NCBI RefSeq assembly: GCF_014164775.1
Contig: NZ_JACJGB010000006.1
Location: 124,001 to 188,000, forward strand
DNA from: Tessaracoccus sp. MC1679
GTDB lineage: Bacteria > Actinomycetota > Actinomycetes > Propionibacteriales > Propionibacteriaceae
DNA length: 64,000 nucleotides
Direction: 5' to 3'
Part shown: in pieces, positions 61,049 to 64,000 of the stretch
Position numbering within the stretch: position 1 is the first letter of the stretch
Layout of the letters: the number at the start of each line of letters is the position of its first letter
Program-made: the position numbers and the translations under genes
The notes under the pieces: model-generated
What the model was told of the DNA's origin: nothing
What the model saw: the letters and a program-made list of their open reading frames with translations, nothing else
Databases searched by the model: none

Positions 61049-62191
61049 ATGTATCGCACCCTCGCCGTCGCCGGATACCGGTCGCTGCGCGACGTCATCG
61101 TCCCCCTGGGGCGCGTCACCGTCGTCACCGGCGCCAACGGCTCCGGGAAGTCCAGCCTCTACCGCGCGCTCCGGCTGCTCGCCGGCTGTGCACTCGGGGA
61201 CGCCGTCGGCTCGCTCGCCCGCGAAGGCGGCCTCAGCTCAGCGCTGTGGGCGGGCCCCGAATCGTTGGCGGGGGCGCGCCGGGGCCACGCCGTCGAGGGG
61301 ACCAGGCGCGCAGGGCCGGTGTCGCTGCGGCTCGGCATCGGCTCCGATGCGCTGTCCTACCTCATCGACCTCGGGCTGCCCGTCCCCGGCCGGTCGGCCT
61401 TCGACCGCGACCCCGAGATCAAGCGCGAATCGGCCTGGGCCGGGCCCGTCATGCGGCCCGGCACCATGGTGGCCAAGCGCCTTCGGGCCGGGGTCATGAT
61501 CCGCGACGACGGCCCCTGGACCGAGTTGCCCTTCCACCTCCCCACCCACGCGTCGATGCTGGCGGACGTGCCCGAGCTGCGCCCACTCCGCGACGACCTC
61601 GCCGCCTGGCGCTTCTACGACGCTCTCCGCACCGACGCCGACGCCCCGGCCAGGCAGCCCCGCGTCGGCACCCGCACCTGGGCGCTGGCCTCCGACGGCT
61701 CGGACGTGGCCGCGGCGCTTCAGACCATCATCGAGCGGGGGAAGGAGCCCCTGCACGAGTCGGTCGAGGACGCGTTCCCCGGCAGCAGGGCGGGGATCGA
61801 GGTGCGCGACGGCGTGTTCGACCTCACCCTCCAGCAGCCCGGAATGCTGCGCCCCCTCCGGGGCGCCGAACTCTCCGACGGCACCCTGCGCTACCTGATG
61901 TGGCTCGCGGCGCTCCTGGCACCCAGCCGGCCGCCACTGATGGCCATCAACGAGCCGGAGAACAGCCTCCACCCCAGCCTGATCTCTCCCCTGGCCCGGC
62001 TGATCGCCCGCGCCGCCGTCGACGCGCAGCTCGTGGTGGTGACGCACTCCCGGCCGCTGTTGGAGCAGCTCACCGAGGCCGTCCCCGCTGAGCACCTCGA
62101 GGTGGTGGAGCTCGGCAAGGATCTCGGGGAGACGATGGTCGAAGGCCAGGGACTGCTCAGCCGTCCGACGTGGGAGTGGGGCCGACGGTGA
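61049..62191 (+). CDS. AAA_21-type ATPase (ABC/SMC-like)
   Basis: 380 residues. Walker A GANGSGKS (28-35), signature-like ELSDGTLRYLMWL, Walker B LMAINEPENSLHP and H-loop VVVTHSRPLLEQL place it with stand-alone ABC ATPases of the RecF/OLD-like AAA_21 group. No fused nuclease domain and no partner gene adjacent, so the role is open. ATG 61049 lies seven bases after TAGGGT (61036-61041), likely leaderless; I prefer it to GTG 61040, which overlaps the -10. Confidence 0.88.
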   Translation: MYRTLAVAGYRSLRDVIVPLGRVTVVTGANGSGKSSLYRALRLLAGCALGDAVGSLAREGGLSSALWAGPESLAGARRGHAVEGTRRAGPVSLRLGIGSDALSYLIDLGLPVPGRSAFDRDPEIKRESAWAGPVMRPGTMVAKRLRAGVMIRDDGPWTELPFHLPTHASMLADVPELRPLRDDLAAWRFYDALRTDADAPARQPRVGTRTWALASDGSDVAAALQTIIERGKEPLHESVEDAFPGSRAGIEVRDGVFDLTLQQPGMLRPLRGAELSDGTLRYLMWLAALLAPSRPPLMAINEPENSLHPSLISPLARLIARAAVDAQLVVVTHSRPLLEQLTEAVPAEHLEVVELGKDLGETMVEGQGLLSRPTWEWGRR

Positions 62192-62200
62192 ACCCGCGGA

Positions 62201-62623
62201 TCAGCGGCGGTTGACCACCACGGTGCCCAGCAGCAGGTCCGTGAGCGCCCGGCGCTCGGCGCCCACCACGATCGCAGGCACCACCATGCACTTCATCGCG
62301 GTCCGCGCCACCGGGCGCCACCACCCGAGCGGCTGCCCGTCCAGGCGCGTGATCCCGATCCGCGCGATCAGCTGCCCGAATGATCCGCCGGCCAGGGCGG
62401 TCAGCACGCTGGCCTCCACGAAGTAGACGGCCAGGATCAGGAACGACTCCCCCTGGTAGCCGGTCATCACATCCATCCCGAAAAGGCCGATCGCCACGAT
62501 CATGCTCGCCGCCCAGTCCCCGATCATGGCCGCCACCCGCGCCCGCCACGACGCCAGCGACCCTGCGCCGGACTCCGGAAGCCCGAGGGTTGAGCCGGGG
62601 TACTCAGCGGGGGTCGTCGTCAC
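62201..62623 (-). CDS. RDD-family membrane protein
   Basis: 140 residues, three hydrophobic segments. SWRARVAAMIGDWAASMIVAI is the RDD start (R-A-x...D), and GGSFGQLIARIGITRLDGQ is the conserved loop. Function unknown; some members act as cation antiporters. GTG 62623 follows TAGGCT on the minus strand (62636-62631) by seven bases: leaderless. Convergent with the AAA gene, 9 bp apart. Confidence 0.82.
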   Translation of the reverse strand: MTTTPAEYPGSTLGLPESGAGSLASWRARVAAMIGDWAASMIVAIGLFGMDVMTGYQGESFLILAVYFVEASVLTALAGGSFGQLIARIGITRLDGQPLGWWRPVARTAMKCMVVPAIVVGAERRALTDLLLGTVVVNRR

Positions 62624-62819
62624 GGGCGGCAGCCTAGCAGCGACCGCCGGGTCTGCCCTCGGCGAACGAGGTTGGTCCCCACCCGGTGGGCGTGGGAGGG
62701 TGAGCCCATGCCTTTGCTCGTCGTCCGCCTGTGGGTGGACCTCTGCCGCGTCCAGGTCGGCAGCTGTCGCTGAACGCGCAGCGCCAACCCGCCACACCCC
62801 CAGCAAAGGAATTCCCTTC

Positions 62820-64000
62820 ATGTCAACAGCCACGTCTGAGCGCGCCCTCGAGGCGACGCCGCAGCCACGCAAACCCTTCTACACCAACCTCGGCTTCCAG
62901 ATCGTCGTCGGCCTCATCGTCGGCCTGGTTCTCGGCCTGATCGCCGTGGCCATCGGCCCCGACGGCGAGGAACGCAACTGGCTGGCCACGCTCCTCTCCG
63001 AGGTGGGCAACGCCTACGTCAGCCTGCTCACGCTCCTGGTGGTCCCGCTCGTCGTGACCGCCGTCATCTCCTCCATCTCCCGACTCCGTGAGGTGGCCAA
63101 CGCCGCACGGCTGGCCGTCCAGACGCTCGTCTGGTTCGCCATCACGGCTTTCGCCAGCGTGGTTGTCGGCATCGCGGTGGGGCTCCTCTCCGCGCCCTGG
63201 CTGACCGCCGGCGTCAACGGGGAGGCGGCCGCCGAGCCGAGCCGCGTGGGCTCATGGTCGGCGTTCCTCCTCGGGCTGATCCCCAACAACTTCCTCGGCC
63301 TCGGCGTCCGCATCTCCGGCGACCCCGAGGCGGGCTTCACCGCAGCCGCCAACTTCTCGGTCCTCCAGGTCCTCCTGATCTCAATCCTGTTCGGCGTCGC
63401 CGCGCTGAAGGTGGGCGACAAGGCCGCCCCGCTGGTCGGGTTCATGGAATCCGCCCTCTCGGTCATCCAGAAGGTCCTCTGGTGGATCATTCGGTTGGCG
63501 CCCATCGGCACCGCGGCGCTGATCGGCAAGGCTGTCGCCACCTACGGCTGGACCTCTCTCGCCTCGCTCGGCTCGTTCGTGGTGGCGCTCTACATCGGGC
63601 TCATCATCGTGTGGGCGGTGGTCTACCCCGCCATCCTCAAGGCTCACGGCCTGAGCGTGCGTCAGTTCTACCGCAACGTCTGGCCCGCGATCTCCCTGGG
63701 CTTCGTGACCCGTTCGTCGATGGGCACCATGCCGGTCACCGAGCAGGTGGTGGAGAGGAACCTGGGCGTCGCGCGCCAGTACGCGAGCTTCGCGGTGCCG
63801 CTGGGCGCAACCACCAAGATGGACGGCTGCGCCGCGGTCTTCCCTGCGCTGGCCTCGATCTTCGTGGCCCAGTTCTACGGCATCGACCTGGGCGTCACCC
63901 ACTACCTGCTGATCGCGTTCGTCGCGGTGCTTGGGTCGTCGGCCACAGCCGGCACCACGGGCGCGACGGTGATGCTCACACTGACGCTGTCCACCCTGGG
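62820..64000 (+). CDS. Dicarboxylate/amino acid:cation symporter (DAACS), cut by window end
   Basis: At least 393 residues; the frame is open at the window end. FYTNLGFQIVVGLIVGLVLG, LVVPLVVTAVISSISRL, the re-entrant loop region RSSMGTMPVTEQVVERN and GATTKMDGCAAVFPALASIF, and a second loop (LGSSATAGTTGA), mark the GltP/SstT/DctA superfamily. Transports glutamate, serine, dicarboxylates or similar with Na+ or H+. The NMDGT-like motif reads KMDGCA here, pointing to a less typical substrate range. AAAGGAA precedes ATG 62820. Confidence 0.9.
   Translation, partial: MSTATSERALEATPQPRKPFYTNLGFQIVVGLIVGLVLGLIAVAIGPDGEERNWLATLLSEVGNAYVSLLTLLVVPLVVTAVISSISRLREVANAARLAVQTLVWFAITAFASVVVGIAVGLLSAPWLTAGVNGEAAAEPSRVGSWSAFLLGLIPNNFLGLGVRISGDPEAGFTAAANFSVLQVLLISILFGVAALKVGDKAAPLVGFMESALSVIQKVLWWIIRLAPIGTAALIGKAVATYGWTSLASLGSFVVALYIGLIIVWAVVYPAILKAHGLSVRQFYRNVWPAISLGFVTRSSMGTMPVTEQVVERNLGVARQYASFAVPLGATTKMDGCAAVFPALASIFVAQFYGIDLGVTHYLLIAFVAVLGSSATAGTTGATVMLTLTLSTL

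Overview
The window is high-GC DNA from an actinobacterium. Gene content and order point to the Propionibacteriaceae (a Tessaracoccus- or Arachnia-like organism), but the family is my inference. The main signs are an actinobacterial bcc-aa3 respiratory set (ctaE-qcrCAB beside trpD, plus ctaCDF), GuaB1, PspA with PspAA, DUF3043 and DUF4191 proteins, paired DUF222-HNH endonucleases, GTG starts, and many -10 boxes lying 6-7 nt before a start codon, which suggests leaderless transcripts. I saw no rRNA, tRNA or CRISPR array.

Layout. 0-9.6 kb is accessory: CsbD, a PfkB-type kinase, a GAF-ANTAR regulator, a SNF2 helicase/SWIM-protein pair that lies between two copies of a 187-bp direct repeat, an asparagine-synthase-like amidotransferase, and an AAA/DUF4143 ATPase. 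9.8-20.2 kb is bounded by two near-identical DUF222-HNH genes in direct orientation. Between them lie a YcaQ-type protein, an RmlC-like/tyrosine-phosphatase fusion, an SDR, a prepilin peptidase, and a membrane protein plus patatin phospholipase pair. 20.9-38 kb is mostly housekeeping: trpD, ctaG-like, ctaE-qcrCAB, pirin, guaB1, a Tat-secreted Cys-rich protein, ctaFDC, erpA and the pspA operon. 38-44.8 kb holds pepA, a repeat-filled spacer, lpd and sucB.

44.9-55.1 kb is a carotenoid island. A CarH-type MerR/B12 regulator is divergent from an idi-crtE fusion, crtI and crtB. A convergent operon holds a CPBP protein, an NAD(P)-binding protein, crtT and crtU. The same 13-bp motif occurs twice in the carH/crtE promoter region and once in the promoter of the second operon, so both arms are probably one light/B12-controlled regulon. 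CrtU implies aromatic carotenoids (isorenieratene type), but no known lycopene cyclase is present. 55-64 kb carries lipB, lipA, a DMT permease, DUF554, DUF4191, ABC-F, AAA and RDD genes, and the start of a dicarboxylate/amino-acid symporter cut by the window end. lipA and lipB would supply the lipoyl groups used by SucB.

Intergenic gaps are loaded with at least three families of short palindromic repeats (called A, B and C here), in places as arrays of several hundred bp.
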